A stretch of 64,000 nucleotides of DNA from UBA8337 sp963932545 (GTDB taxonomy: Bacteria > Pseudomonadota > Alphaproteobacteria > RS24). The first letter of the stretch is position 1. Each line of letters starts with the position of its first letter. Positions 25,510-34,038 of the stretch are shown here, one piece after another. The position numbers were made by a program, and so were the translations under genes. Location of the stretch: assembly GCA_963932545.1 (NCBI GenBank), contig CAWVRH010000011.1:1-64000 (forward strand). The letters are read 5' to 3'. The notes beneath the pieces are model-generated. The model was not told the DNA's origin. It did no database searches and saw nothing but the letters and a program-made list of their open reading frames with translations.

Positions 25510-26859
25510 ATGCGGTTCTTATTCTCTTTTTCTCTCAGTGCGTTTTTAAAAACCTATATGCCGACCGGGCTTTTCCCGCGGTCGCTTTTAATCATCGTGA
25601 TGCCCGTTGTGGTAACCCAAATTGTGGTGGCTTTCGTGTTTATGGAACGCCATTGGTCTACCGTGACGCAGCGCCTATCGCGCGCCGTCGTATCGGACAT
25701 CACGATGCTGACAGATTTGCGGATGCGAGAGCTGGGGGGAGATGGCGACTTATTAAGCCAACTCGCCGGCGATGCTTTTGCTATGTCCGTCGCCTTTTTG
25801 CCTGGCGAGTCTTTGCCCCAAGATAAAGAAGTGCCCATTGTGGCCCTGCTGCATCAATCTTTATCGCGCGAGTTGAGCCAGCAAGTGGGTCGACCGTTTT
25901 GGGTGGACACAGAAACGTATGAAAACTACGTAGACATTCGCGTTCTGCTGCCCGGCGAAGTCATGCGCGTGCTGGCGCAACGAAAACGCGTTTACGCCAC
26001 CAATTCGCATATTTTTATGATTTGGATGATTGGCACCTCGGTGATTTTGCTGATGGTCTCGGGCGTATTTTTGCGCAATCAAATTCGCCCCATTCAACGC
26101 CTCGCCGAAGCCGCGCAGGAATTTGGTAAAGGTCGCGATACGCCGAACTTTCGCCCGGCTGGGGCTGCCGAAGTGCGCAGTGCCGCGGCCAGTTTCATTG
26201 AAATGCGTGACCGTATTCAGCGCCAAATCGAGCAGCGCACGACTATGCTAGCCGGCGTGAGCCATGATTTGCGCACGCCGCTGACGCGGCTGAAATTGCA
26301 ATTGGCCATGCTCCCTCAAGGCAATGAGATAGAAGAGCTGAACACCGATATTTCTGAAATGGAAGATATGCTGGATGACTATCTAGCATTTGCGCGCGGC
26401 TATCAGGGCGAGCGTGCCTCGATGGCCAATCTAGCGCCTTTCATGACGCAAATTCACCATGACGCCGAGCGCCGCTGGCCCGATGTGCAATTGCGCCTCA
26501 CCGATACGCTGGAGATGGAAGTGGCGATGAAGCAAAACGCCTTGCGCCGCTGTGTCACCAATTTGGTCAATAATGCCTGCAATCATGCGGCCCTTGTGCA
26601 TGTTTCGGCACAGCTCAATAGCAATCATAAAATGGTGCATATCACCGTCGACGATAATGGCACGGGCATCCCCGAAGATAAATTAGAGGAAGTGTTCCGC
26701 CCATTCTTCCGCCTCGATGATGCGCGCAATGCGCAAATGGGGGGCACAGGTTTGGGCTTGGCTATCGCGCGCGACGTGGCGCGCGGACATGGCGGCGATA
26801 TTGTGCTGTCGAAAAGCGCCTTGGGGGGCTTGCGAGCCACCGTTTCGCTTCCGGTTTAA
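25510..26859 (+). CDS. EnvZ-like sensor histidine kinase
   Basis: A 449-residue inner-membrane kinase. Two membrane segments at about 25-45 and 167-189 flank a periplasmic sensor of some 120 residues; a HAMP domain follows to about 240. The phospho-accepting H252 is in AGVSHDLRTPLTRLKLQL. The ATPase domain has the N box NLVNNACNHA, G1 DNGTGIPED and G2 GGTGLGLAIA. It is expected to phosphorylate the regulator encoded 4 nt upstream. Its stop codon overlaps that of convergent proC within a shared TTAA. Confidence 0.93.
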   Translation: MRFLFSFSLSAFLKTYMPTGLFPRSLLIIVMPVVVTQIVVAFVFMERHWSTVTQRLSRAVVSDITMLTDLRMRELGGDGDLLSQLAGDAFAMSVAFLPGESLPQDKEVPIVALLHQSLSRELSQQVGRPFWVDTETYENYVDIRVLLPGEVMRVLAQRKRVYATNSHIFMIWMIGTSVILLMVSGVFLRNQIRPIQRLAEAAQEFGKGRDTPNFRPAGAAEVRSAAASFIEMRDRIQRQIEQRTTMLAGVSHDLRTPLTRLKLQLAMLPQGNEIEELNTDISEMEDMLDDYLAFARGYQGERASMANLAPFMTQIHHDAERRWPDVQLRLTDTLEMEVAMKQNALRRCVTNLVNNACNHAALVHVSAQLNSNHKMVHITVDDNGTGIPEDKLEEVFRPFFRLDDARNAQMGGTGLGLAIARDVARGHGGDIVLSKSALGGLRATVSLPV

Positions 26860-27707
26860 TCTTTTTTTGTATCAGTTCCGATTTGCGCCAGCGCTACGGC
26901 GCGGGCTTGCGCGGCTTTCGTGGCGCGCTGCATGAGCTGGCCTAGGCCATCGTTTTTCGCCATTAAAACTTCCAGAGCCGCCTGCGTGGTGCCGCCCGGC
27001 GAAGTTACGTTTTGGCGCAGCTCCGCACTCGGCGTATCCATTTGTTCCAACATAGCTGCCGCGCCGACAATAGTTTGCTCGGCCAATTGACGCGCCATAT
27101 CTTGGGGAAGCCCAAGCTGCTCACCGGCGGATGCCATGGCCTCGGCCATATGAAAAATATACGCAGGCCCCGACCCTGAGATGGCGGTTACCGCATCGAT
27201 GGCAGCTTCGGTATCCAGCCAGACCGTTTGCCCGACCGCTTGCAATAAAGCTTCGGTGGCGCCGCGTTGTTCTGGCGTCGTGTTGGCATCTGCATAAAGC
27301 CCCGTCATGCCCTTGCCGATGGAGGCGGGCGTATTGGGCATCGTGCGAATACAGGCAAGCTTGTCGCCCAACATATCGCTCAGCGTGGCCAATGGCACGC
27401 CTGCCATGAGCGAGACAACCAGAGATTTGTCTGGCAAAGAAAGCTTGGGCAGAACGGCTTCGATGAATTGTGGCTTAATAGCTAAAATAGTGATGTCGGG
27501 CGCGTGGGCGGCCAAACTTTGTGCGTCTGGGTTTAGCGTGATGCCGCTGTTTTTTAACGCCTCGCTTGGCTTGGGATCTTGGACGAAAAATTGGCTCGGC
27601 TCGAGGCCCGCCGCAAGCCAGCCGTCGAGCAAGGCCATGCCCATTTTGCCGCCACCGATAAGAAACAGGCTTTGGCCAGCTAGCAGAGTTTGCAGATGAC
27701 TACGCAT
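26856..27707 (-). CDS. proC: pyrroline-5-carboxylate reductase
   Basis: A 283-residue NAD(P)H-dependent enzyme for the last step of proline synthesis. The Rossmann motif is LIGGGKMGMALLDG near 17-30. The C-terminal dimerisation/active-site region has AISGSGPAYIFHMAEAMASA and NVTSPGGTTQAAL. The start is ATG 27707; the frame stays open to 28082 only because it underlies the YbjN-like gene. It overlaps that gene by 8 nt (ATGCGTAG), so translational coupling is likely. Confidence 0.95.
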   Translation of the reverse strand: MRSHLQTLLAGQSLFLIGGGKMGMALLDGWLAAGLEPSQFFVQDPKPSEALKNSGITLNPDAQSLAAHAPDITILAIKPQFIEAVLPKLSLPDKSLVVSLMAGVPLATLSDMLGDKLACIRTMPNTPASIGKGMTGLYADANTTPEQRGATEALLQAVGQTVWLDTEAAIDAVTAISGSGPAYIFHMAEAMASAGEQLGLPQDMARQLAEQTIVGAAAMLEQMDTPSAELRQNVTSPGGTTQAALEVLMAKNDGLGQLMQRATKAAQARAVALAQIGTDTKKD

Positions 27708-28194
27708 CGCCTCGTGTCTCGAACAGGCTGCTTTGCAGCGCCTCTTGCGGCGAATGACCCGCCCAAATAAGGAATTGAAAAGCGGGGAAAAACCGCTCGC
27801 AGGTTTCCAACGCATGATTGATAAGCTCTTGGCACTGGCCTTCCGACAAACCGCCGCTAACAAACATAGTGCTGCGGAACAAGATGGCACCATCGCCGGA
27901 CCAAATGTCGAAATGACCGAGCCATAATTGCTCATTGATGAGTGCCAATAGCTCATGCACGTCTGCGCGTTTGCCCTTAGGGGCGCGCGTGTCGAGAACA
28001 CTGGCGACATGCAGACCGCCGAGGTCTGGGCGCCAACTAATGGCCAAATGGTAATCGCTATGGACGCCAGAAATGCAAACATTCACATCATCTTGCGTGC
28101 CGCGTTCGCACGGCCATTCATGCGCGCAAGCCAGCCCTTCAATCAAATCGATTGGATGCTCAATGTCGATATTATGGGCAATTGCGGAGCTCAT
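27700..28194 (-). CDS. YbjN domain-containing protein
   Basis: A 164-residue acidic cytosolic protein of the YbjN family (type III secretion chaperone-like fold, exact role unknown). Segments WLGHFDIWSGDGAILFRSTMF and LETCERFFPAFQFLIWAG are typical (both are regions inside longer conserved stretches). It directly precedes proC with an 8-nt overlap, an order I recall from other alphaproteobacteria. A GC-rich inverted repeat lies 33-50 bp upstream of its start. Confidence 0.82.
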   Translation of the reverse strand: MSSAIAHNIDIEHPIDLIEGLACAHEWPCERGTQDDVNVCISGVHSDYHLAISWRPDLGGLHVASVLDTRAPKGKRADVHELLALINEQLWLGHFDIWSGDGAILFRSTMFVSGGLSEGQCQELINHALETCERFFPAFQFLIWAGHSPQEALQSSLFETRGDA

Positions 28195-28226
28195 TCAGGC
28201 GACCTCGTTAAGTAATGACTACATAT

Positions 28227-28244
28227 AGGGGGTAGGTGCCCCCT
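28227..28244. repeat. 6-bp GC-rich inverted repeat upstream of the YbjN-like gene
   Basis: AGGGGG and CCCCCT enclose TAGGTG. On the minus strand a TTGAGG sits just before it and TATATG/TATGTA just after, so the symmetry could lie between -35 and -10 as an operator. Equally it may end the ubiK transcript, although no T tract follows. Confidence 0.4.
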
Positions 28245-28369
28245 CAACCACTACTGAGATTGTCTGATTCACTGAGTCGATAAAAGCGATAAACAGGGAA
28301 GCTGAATTTAATCCACGACCTTTGTGAAAACGGCGCAAGACCAGCATGAAGACCGCTGATTCTTTGTCT

Positions 28370-28645
28370 TTATTTGGCTTTTTTAGTCTTTTGAAGCGCT
28401 TCCAAATCGGCACGAAGCTGATTTATTTGCTCGCCGAGCTGACTATTTTCTTCACGCGCAGCGACCGCCATTTCGCGAACCGCCTCGAATTCTTCGCGCG
28501 ATACCAAGCCGTTTTCTGCCAGCATTGCGTCCACGCGTCCGCGCACGGCCTGCTCTATTTCTTCGCGTGCGCCTTGTGCCGCAATGCCAAGTCCGGAGAC
28601 CATACCGCCTAAATCGTCAATAATTTTTCTTTTCATATCACTCAT
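28370..28645 (-). CDS. ubiK: UbiK/BMFP accessory factor
   Basis: A 91-residue, mostly helical, coiled-coil-forming protein of the UbiK/BMFP family, an accessory factor of ubiquinone synthesis with membrane-fusogenic activity in vitro. Signature segments are VSREEFEAVREMAVAAREEN in the second half and a Lys-rich tail. ATG 28645 is chosen; the frame runs on to 28729 across the divergent lgt start. Ubiquinone feeds the bc1 complex encoded 7 kb away. Confidence 0.85.
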   Translation of the reverse strand: MSDMKRKIIDDLGGMVSGLGIAAQGAREEIEQAVRGRVDAMLAENGLVSREEFEAVREMAVAAREENSQLGEQINQLRADLEALQKTKKAK

Positions 28646-28716
28646 AAGCAGCAAGATTGATGAGTGCGTGCTATATTGCAAGCATAATTTGCCCTTTTTA
28701 AGAGACCGATTGCCCC

Positions 28717-29544
28717 ATGCCTTTTCCAAATATTGATCCGGTAATTTTTGAACTTGGCCCCCTCGCGATACGTTGGTATTCGCTGGCCTATATTATTGGC
28801 CTAATGGCGGGCTGGAAATATATTGTCCGCCTAACCCGCAGCCCCGCTTTATGGGGCAAGGGAGCGCTGCCCAACGGGCTGGCCACACCCGCTAACGAAG
28901 ACGACATCGACGATATGCTGCTGTGGATGACTTTGGGCGTCATCTTGGGCGGGCGGCTTGGCTATGTGCTGTTTTATAACACCAGCTATTATCTCGCCAA
29001 TCCGGGCGATGCGCTGGCTGTCTGGCAAGGCGGCATGTCGTTTCATGGCGGCGCCTTGGGGGTGATTATTTGTGTCATTCTATTTGCCCGAAAGCGCGCC
29101 ATTCCGCTGTTGGCACTTGGCGATATGGTGGCCATTACGGCGCCGCTAGGGCTTTTGTTCGGACGCCTCGCCAATTTCATCAATAGCGAATTATGGGGCC
29201 GTGTTACCGATGTGCCTTGGGCGGTTATATTTCCAAATGGCGGGCCCTTGCCGCGCCACCCCAGCCAACTTTATGAGGCCGCCCTCGAAGGGGTTTTGCT
29301 GCTGGTCGTGTTGAATGTTTTGGCTTGGAAATTTAAAGCCCTGTCGAAGCCAGGACTTCTTACCGGACTGTTTCTTATTGGCTATGGCGTCTCGCGCGCT
29401 TTTGTCGAATTGTTTCGCGAGCCCGACGCGCACCTTGGGTTTTTATTCGACGCCATCACCATGGGGCAAGTCTTGTCACTGCCGATGATTGGCGCCGGTT
29501 TTGGCTTTGTCTATTGGGCGCTGGTAAAAGCCCGCGCCAAATAA
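28717..29544 (+). CDS. lgt: prolipoprotein diacylglyceryl transferase
   Basis: A 275-residue inner-membrane enzyme that attaches diacylglycerol to the lipobox cysteine of prolipoproteins. About seven hydrophobic segments are present. The Lgt signature GLLFGRLANFINSELWGR is at about 144-161, and the essential HGG motif is in SFHGGALGV. An insert around residues 45-65 (after SPALWGKGALPNG) is also seen in other alphaproteobacterial Lgt proteins. The midA-like gene begins immediately after its stop codon with no spacer. Confidence 0.96.
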   Translation: MPFPNIDPVIFELGPLAIRWYSLAYIIGLMAGWKYIVRLTRSPALWGKGALPNGLATPANEDDIDDMLLWMTLGVILGGRLGYVLFYNTSYYLANPGDALAVWQGGMSFHGGALGVIICVILFARKRAIPLLALGDMVAITAPLGLLFGRLANFINSELWGRVTDVPWAVIFPNGGPLPRHPSQLYEAALEGVLLLVVLNVLAWKFKALSKPGLLTGLFLIGYGVSRAFVELFREPDAHLGFLFDAITMGQVLSLPMIGAGFGFVYWALVKARAK

Positions 29545-30654
29545 ATGAGCGCCTTGAAGGACATTTTGTTGGACGAGATTGCCGCCCATGGCCCCATGCC
29601 TTTGGACGCTTATATGGCGCGCGCTTTGGCCGACCCTGAGCATGGCTATTACATGCAACGCCGCCCCTTTGGCGCACCTGATGCGGAGGGTGGCGACTTT
29701 ATTACCGCCCCCGAAGTCAGCCAAATGTTTGGCGAGCTAATTGGCACTTGGCTAGCGGATTTATGGAACCGAATGGGGCGACCCGACCCGTTTGCTCTGG
29801 TCGAATTGGGCCCGGGACGCGGCACGCTGATGGCCGATGTTTTGCGCGTCGGGCAAGTTTTGCCGGGCTTTCCCGAAAGCGCGCAAGTGCATTTCGTCGA
29901 GACCAGCCCCGCTTTGCGCCAAGCGCAAAAAAAAGCCGTGGGCAAAGACGTGACAGCCCATTGGCACGACGATATTACCACCCTGCCCGCCATGCCTTGC
30001 TTGCTGGTGGCCAATGAATTTTTTGATGCGCTGCCTATTCGCCAAACCCGAAAAACCGCCTCAGGTTGGAAAGAAATATGCGTCGGCGCCAAAGACAAGG
30101 CGCTGGTTTTTACGCCGCAAGATATCGCCGAGCCCGATTTTTCCGAGGCCGCCAAGGCCTGCCTGCCAGAGACAATAGAAGACCAAGCCATCCTCGAGAC
30201 CTGCCCTCAAGGCGAAGCGGCCATGCGCCAACTTTGCGCGCATATCGCCCAGCATGGCGGCGCCGCTTTGGTGATCGATTATGGCCATGCCACCAAAGCC
30301 TGCGGCGATAGTTTTCAAGCGCTCAAAGAGCACCGCTTTGTCGACCCGCTGGAAGCCCCGGGCATGGCTGATATTACCGCGCATGTGAATTTTCCAGTGC
30401 TGGCGCATTTGGCCCAAGCGGCTGATTTAGACGCAGCCCCCGTGGCCACGCAAGGCGCGTTTCTCGAGAGCTTGGGGCTAAATTTACGCGCCCAACAATT
30501 GATGCAATCCAGCCCCGGTCGCGAAGCGCAAATCCAAAGCGAACGCGCCCGCCTTGCCGCTCCTGATGAAATGGGAACGCTGTTTAAAGTTTTGGGCGTC
30601 GCGCATAAAGCCATGCCACCTTTGGCTGGGTTAAGCTTGAAGACGGATACATGA
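29545..30654 (+). CDS. MidA/NDUFAF7-type SAM-dependent methyltransferase
   Basis: A 369-residue member of the MidA family (DUF185). The eukaryotic homologue NDUFAF7 methylates an arginine of a complex I subunit. Motif I is VELGPGRGTLMADVLR at about 88-103. The N-terminal MPLDAYMARALADPEHGYYM and GGDFITAPEVSQMFGELIG, and the late FQALKEHRFVDPL, are family-specific. It abuts lgt and overlaps pgeF by ATGA, giving an lgt-midA-pgeF operon typical of alphaproteobacteria. A complex I role here is inference by homology. Confidence 0.87.
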   Translation: MSALKDILLDEIAAHGPMPLDAYMARALADPEHGYYMQRRPFGAPDAEGGDFITAPEVSQMFGELIGTWLADLWNRMGRPDPFALVELGPGRGTLMADVLRVGQVLPGFPESAQVHFVETSPALRQAQKKAVGKDVTAHWHDDITTLPAMPCLLVANEFFDALPIRQTRKTASGWKEICVGAKDKALVFTPQDIAEPDFSEAAKACLPETIEDQAILETCPQGEAAMRQLCAHIAQHGGAALVIDYGHATKACGDSFQALKEHRFVDPLEAPGMADITAHVNFPVLAHLAQAADLDAAPVATQGAFLESLGLNLRAQQLMQSSPGREAQIQSERARLAAPDEMGTLFKVLGVAHKAMPPLAGLSLKTDT

Positions 30655-31427
30655 GCCAAATAAAATATCATCAAGGCGAGCTTTTGGCTGGCACCACCCA
30701 TGGGTTTTTCACCCGCCTTGGCGGCGTTTCCAGCGGCATTTATGACAGTTTAAACATTGGCCTCGGTTCACAAGATGAGCCTGCCCATGTGCTGGAAAAC
30801 CGCGACCGCGTGCGACTGGCTTTGGGCGCCACCGATTTAGTTACGGGGTATCAAAGCCATAGTATCGTGACTGAATTTATTGACGCACCGCAACAAGGCC
30901 TGCCCGCCGACGCGCTGGTGACGGCCACGCCTGGCTTGGCGATTGGGGCTTTGGCGGCAGACTGCGCGCCTGTTCTTTTGGCCGATGTGGAAGCGGGTCT
31001 TATTGGCGCGGCGCATAGCGGATGGCGTGGCGCCTTTGATGGTATTGCGCAAAGTGTGGTGGGGACGATGTGCCAACATGGGGGGCGTCGCGAACATATA
31101 AAGGCTGTCGTCGGCCCTTGCATTTCGCAAGCCGCCTATGAAGTGGGGCCCGAGTTTATCGCGCGCTTTGAAAGCCATTTTGCCGACGACCTCGACCTGT
31201 TCATCGCCTCGCCAACCGGCAAAACAGGCCATCACATGTTCGATTTACCAAGCTTTGTGAACCGCCAATTAATCCGGAGCGGTTTGAGCGACGCGCATGT
31301 CGCCCAAATCGGGCTTTGCACCTATCGCGAAACCGATGCGTTTTTCTCCTATCGACGCACCACCCATCGCGGCGAGCCCGATTATGGTCGTCAAATCTCT
31401 GCCATTTGCCTGCCCGAGACAATTTAG
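30651..31427 (+). CDS. pgeF: PgeF/YfiH multicopper-oxidase-like family protein
   Basis: A 258-residue protein of the former DUF152 family. Members act as purine nucleoside phosphorylases/adenosine deaminases and, in E. coli, edit a peptidoglycan precursor. Metal-site segments ADCAPVLL, GAAHSGWRGAFDGI and VGPCISQAAYEVG are intact. NLGLGSQD-type start-proximal sequence (NIGLGSQDEPAHVLENR) is present. It is coupled to the MidA-like gene by ATGA overlap. Confidence 0.88.
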   Translation: MSQIKYHQGELLAGTTHGFFTRLGGVSSGIYDSLNIGLGSQDEPAHVLENRDRVRLALGATDLVTGYQSHSIVTEFIDAPQQGLPADALVTATPGLAIGALAADCAPVLLADVEAGLIGAAHSGWRGAFDGIAQSVVGTMCQHGGRREHIKAVVGPCISQAAYEVGPEFIARFESHFADDLDLFIASPTGKTGHHMFDLPSFVNRQLIRSGLSDAHVAQIGLCTYRETDAFFSYRRTTHRGEPDYGRQISAICLPETI

Positions 31428-31477
31428 AGGCACAAACCTGTGCATAGACCGGCATGAGAGGCCTTCCAAGGCAATAA

Positions 31478-31504
31478 GTTAGATTCGCAAATAGCGAATC
31501 TAAC
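31478..31504. repeat. perfect 11-bp inverted repeat between pgeF and prs
   Basis: GTTAGATTCGC and its exact complement enclose AAATA. Downstream T residues are scattered (CTTTGTTATTT), so it may be a weak pgeF terminator, but it also sits 46 bp upstream of the prs start and could be an operator or leader hairpin. Confidence 0.6.
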
Positions 31505-31549
31505 GCGGCTTTGTTATTTAAGGAGAGGATAGATTTTGGAGATGGTCGC

Positions 31550-32485
31550 ATGAAAATTATAGCCGGTAACAGCAACATTCCCTTAGCCGAAGAAGTTAGC
31601 AAATATTTGGGCGTGCCCTTGGCCAAAGCCACCGTTCGCCGCTTTGCCGACAATGAAGTTTTTGTCGAGATTTTAGAGAATATGCGCGGCGAAGATGTGT
31701 TCATCGTTCAATCCACCTCAGCACCGGCCAATGACCACATGATGGAATTATTGATCATTATCGACGCCCTACGGCGCGCCTCTGCACGACGCATTACGGC
31801 TGTTTTGCCGTATTTCGGCTATGCCCGCCAAGACCGCAAAATGGGGCCGCGCACGCCTATTTCAGCCAAATTGGTAGCCAATTTAATGGAAGCCTCCGGC
31901 GCTGACCGCGTGCTGACGCTGGATTTACACGCTGGCCAAATTCAAGGCTTCTTCGATATCCCAACCGATAATCTGTTCGCCGCTCCCGTATTTGTCGATG
32001 ACATTAAAAGCCGCTTCAATATAGACCAAGAACTGATGGTGGTTAGCCCTGATGTTGGTGGCGTGGTGCGCACGCGCGCGCTGGGAAATCGCATTGGCGC
32101 TGATTTGGCGATTGTGGATAAACGCCGCGAACGCGCTGGCGAAAGCGAAGTGATGAATATTATTGGCGATGTATCGGGCCGCGCTTGCTTGCTGGTCGAT
32201 GATATCGTCGACAGCGCGGGCACGCTTTGCAATGCCGCTACCGCGCTCATCAATGCCGGTGCCACCTCGGTTTCTGGCTATGTGACGCACGGCGTTTTGT
32301 CGGGCCAAGCAGTCGAGCGGGTGAATAAATCGCAGCTCGACAACCTGCTGATTACCGATACCATTCTGCCGACAGCCGAAATTCTTGCATCGCCAAAATT
32401 CGACGTTATCAAAATCGCTCCGCTGATTGGCGAGGCCATGCGCCGCACATCCGACGAACACTCGGTTTCGAGCTTGTTTGACTAA
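31550..32485 (+). CDS. prs: ribose-phosphate pyrophosphokinase
   Basis: A 311-residue PRPP synthetase feeding purine, pyrimidine, His, Trp and NAD synthesis. The ATP-site YFGYARQDRK, the signature DLHAGQIQGFFDIPTDNL near 128-145 and the PRPP loop VDDIVDSAGTL at about 215-225 are intact. ATG 31550 (MKIIAGN) has GGAG about 8 nt upstream, so the frame from 31511 is rejected. It is followed by rplY, pth and ychF in the same direction, but rplY has its own promoter. Confidence 0.95.
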   Translation: MKIIAGNSNIPLAEEVSKYLGVPLAKATVRRFADNEVFVEILENMRGEDVFIVQSTSAPANDHMMELLIIIDALRRASARRITAVLPYFGYARQDRKMGPRTPISAKLVANLMEASGADRVLTLDLHAGQIQGFFDIPTDNLFAAPVFVDDIKSRFNIDQELMVVSPDVGGVVRTRALGNRIGADLAIVDKRRERAGESEVMNIIGDVSGRACLLVDDIVDSAGTLCNAATALINAGATSVSGYVTHGVLSGQAVERVNKSQLDNLLITDTILPTAEILASPKFDVIKIAPLIGEAMRRTSDEHSVSSLFD

Positions 32486-32506
32486 ACCCAAGCCGAAGCA
32501 TTTCTA

Positions 32507-32535
32507 TTGAAACTTGCGGGTTTCACAGCTATAAC
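32507..32535 (+). promoter_or_regulatory. rplY: sigma-70 promoter of rplY
   Basis: TTGAAA (32507-32512), a 17-nt spacer and TATAAC (32530-32535) form one of the best-matched promoters in the window. It lies right after prs and would give an rplY leader of about 90 nt. Confidence 0.7.
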
Positions 32536-32541
32536 CCGCCC

Positions 32542-32630
32542 ACGATCCGGTTTTACACCCCTGGAGGAAACCCGGTCTGACCGGCATGGCATGGGCTATG
32601 TCGGGAAATATCGCAACAAAGGAGACAGAT
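32542..32630 (+). promoter_or_regulatory. structured rplY leader (candidate autoregulatory RNA)
   Basis: Three CCGG-type segments occur (32547-32550, 32572-32575, 32581-32584). The middle one can pair with the first (CCGGTTT with AAACCCGG, one bulge) or with the third (CCGGT-CTG-ACCGG), and these pairings exclude each other. Ribosomal protein leaders often use such switches. L25 autoregulation is known in gammaproteobacteria, but I cannot match this to a described motif. Confidence 0.35.
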
Positions 32631-33296
32631 ATGTCTGACATTATAGTTTTAGCCGCTGAACAGCGGGAACGGGCCGGTAAGGGGGTCGCTCGTGCATTAC
32701 GTCGTGAGGGACTAGTGCCGGCCGTTATTTATGGGGGAAAAGAATCTCCCGAAGGTATCTCGGTGAACAGCCGTGATATCACCAAAATCTTCAACACGGG
32801 CCGCTTGCTAAGCACGCTCATCGAGATTGAAGTGAATGGCAAAAAACAACGCGCCATTGCGCGTGACGTGCAATTGCATCCAGTTCGCGATGACATTCTT
32901 CATGCTGATTTCTTGCGCCTTGGTAAAGACGCGAAAATTGCGGTTGAAGTGAGTGTGAACTTCCTCAACGAAGAAACCTGCCCAGGTCTTAAAATGGGCG
33001 GCGTGTTGAACGTGGTTCGCTACACCATTGAGCTGAATTGCCCGGCCGACAATATTCCAGAATCAATTGATCTGGATCTGGCCGACGCGCAAATGAATGA
33101 CAGCATTCACATCTCTGAGGTTAACCTGCCAGACGGCGTGGAACCGGTCATTACCGATCGCGACTTCACCATTGTTACCATTGCAGCGCCTGCTGCCTTG
33201 CGTAGCGAAGCAGAAGAAGCCGAAGATGCAGCAGAAGCCGCAGAAGTCGCCGCAGAAGCAGCAGAAGCTGAAGCACAAGAAGGCGGCGAAGAGTAA
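32631..33296 (+). CDS. rplY: 50S ribosomal protein L25/general stress protein Ctc
   Basis: A 221-residue L25 of the long TL5/Ctc type, which binds 5S rRNA. The N-terminal L25 domain (about 1-95) has LRREGLVPAVIYGG and HPVRDDILHADFLR; the C-terminal beta domain follows, ending in an Ala/Glu-rich low-complexity tail of about 30 residues. ATG 32631 has GGAG 6-7 nt upstream; in-frame ATGs from 32586 lack a well-placed site. The gene continues to pth after 62 nt. Confidence 0.93.
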   Translation: MSDIIVLAAEQRERAGKGVARALRREGLVPAVIYGGKESPEGISVNSRDITKIFNTGRLLSTLIEIEVNGKKQRAIARDVQLHPVRDDILHADFLRLGKDAKIAVEVSVNFLNEETCPGLKMGGVLNVVRYTIELNCPADNIPESIDLDLADAQMNDSIHISEVNLPDGVEPVITDRDFTIVTIAAPAALRSEAEEAEDAAEAAEVAAEAAEAEAQEGGEE

Positions 33297-33358
33297 TCTT
33301 CCCGCCCCTCTCTTGTGGCAAACCTGACAGAGGTGAAAATCTCCGATAAGGTGACACG

Positions 33359-33961
33359 ATGCAGCTATTTATAGGCCTCGGAAATCCAGAAGCGAAATAC
33401 GCCAAAAACCGACACAATATAGGTTTTATGGTGATGGACGCTCTGGCCGAGGCCTATTCTTTTGCCCCGTTCAAAGACAAGTTTCATGGGCTGGTGGCGC
33501 AAGGGCTTATTCCAACGGCCAAAGGGCCCGAAAAGGTCTTGCTGCTCAAACCCCAGACCTTCATGAACAAAAGCGGCGTTAGCGTCGCCGAAGCGGTGAA
33601 TTTTTATAAGCTCGAAGGTAGCAAAGTCTTGGTTTTCTGCGATGAGCTAGATCTGCCGCCCGGCAAACTTAGGATGCGCCGCGACGGCGGCCTAGCCGGC
33701 CACAATGGCTTGCGCAGCATAAAAGCTCATATGGGCGCAGATTTTCGCCGCGCCCGATTGGGCATTGGCCATCCGGGCCATAAAGACAAAGTGACCGGCC
33801 ATGTGCTGGGAGATTTTGCCAAGGCTGACCAAGACTGGTTGGCCGAGTTTTTAACCGCCCTTTGCGACAACGCCCCTTTGGCGGTCGAGGGCGAAGATGC
33901 GACCTTTCAAACGCGGGTCGTGGAAACTATGAAGGGGGTTATCCCCCCTGACCAAATATAA
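33359..33961 (+). CDS. pth: peptidyl-tRNA hydrolase
   Basis: A 200-residue enzyme that releases peptides from drop-off peptidyl-tRNAs. It starts MQLFIGLGNPEAKYAKNRHN, with catalytic His at 20, and continues with the substrate-binding PQTFMNKSGVSV and CDELDLPPGKLRMRRDGG. The rplY-pth-ychF order is widespread in proteobacteria. Its stop codon overlaps the ATG of a 24-codon frame leading to ychF. Confidence 0.95.
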   Translation: MQLFIGLGNPEAKYAKNRHNIGFMVMDALAEAYSFAPFKDKFHGLVAQGLIPTAKGPEKVLLLKPQTFMNKSGVSVAEAVNFYKLEGSKVLVFCDELDLPPGKLRMRRDGGLAGHNGLRSIKAHMGADFRRARLGIGHPGHKDKVTGHVLGDFAKADQDWLAEFLTALCDNAPLAVEGEDATFQTRVVETMKGVIPPDQI

Positions 33962-34035
33962 TGAAGGGGTCTCTACCTGAGCCCCCTAAACCCAAAACGG
34001 CGAATGCCAAAAAAGACGAAACACCGGAAGGATAA
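33961..34035 (+). CDS. putative 24-aa micro-ORF between pth and ychF
   Basis: The frame begins at the pth stop (TAATG) and ends at TAA three bases before the ychF start, inside its ribosome site. The peptide is Pro/Lys-rich (MKGSLPEPPKPKTANAKK...). It may serve to carry ribosomes from pth to ychF, or be a chance frame; 24 codons are too few to judge from one sequence. Confidence 0.25.
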   Translation: MKGSLPEPPKPKTANAKKDETPEG

Positions 34036-34038
34036 ACC

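Noticed and set aside
26856..28082. 408-codon frame for proC
   Set aside because: The first 125 codons lie antisense-in-frame under the real YbjN-like gene; ProC homology begins at the ATG at 27707.
33934..33948. GGGGG/CCCCC hairpin at the end of pth as a terminator
   Set aside because: It lies inside the coding sequence, has no T tract, and ychF follows in the same operon.
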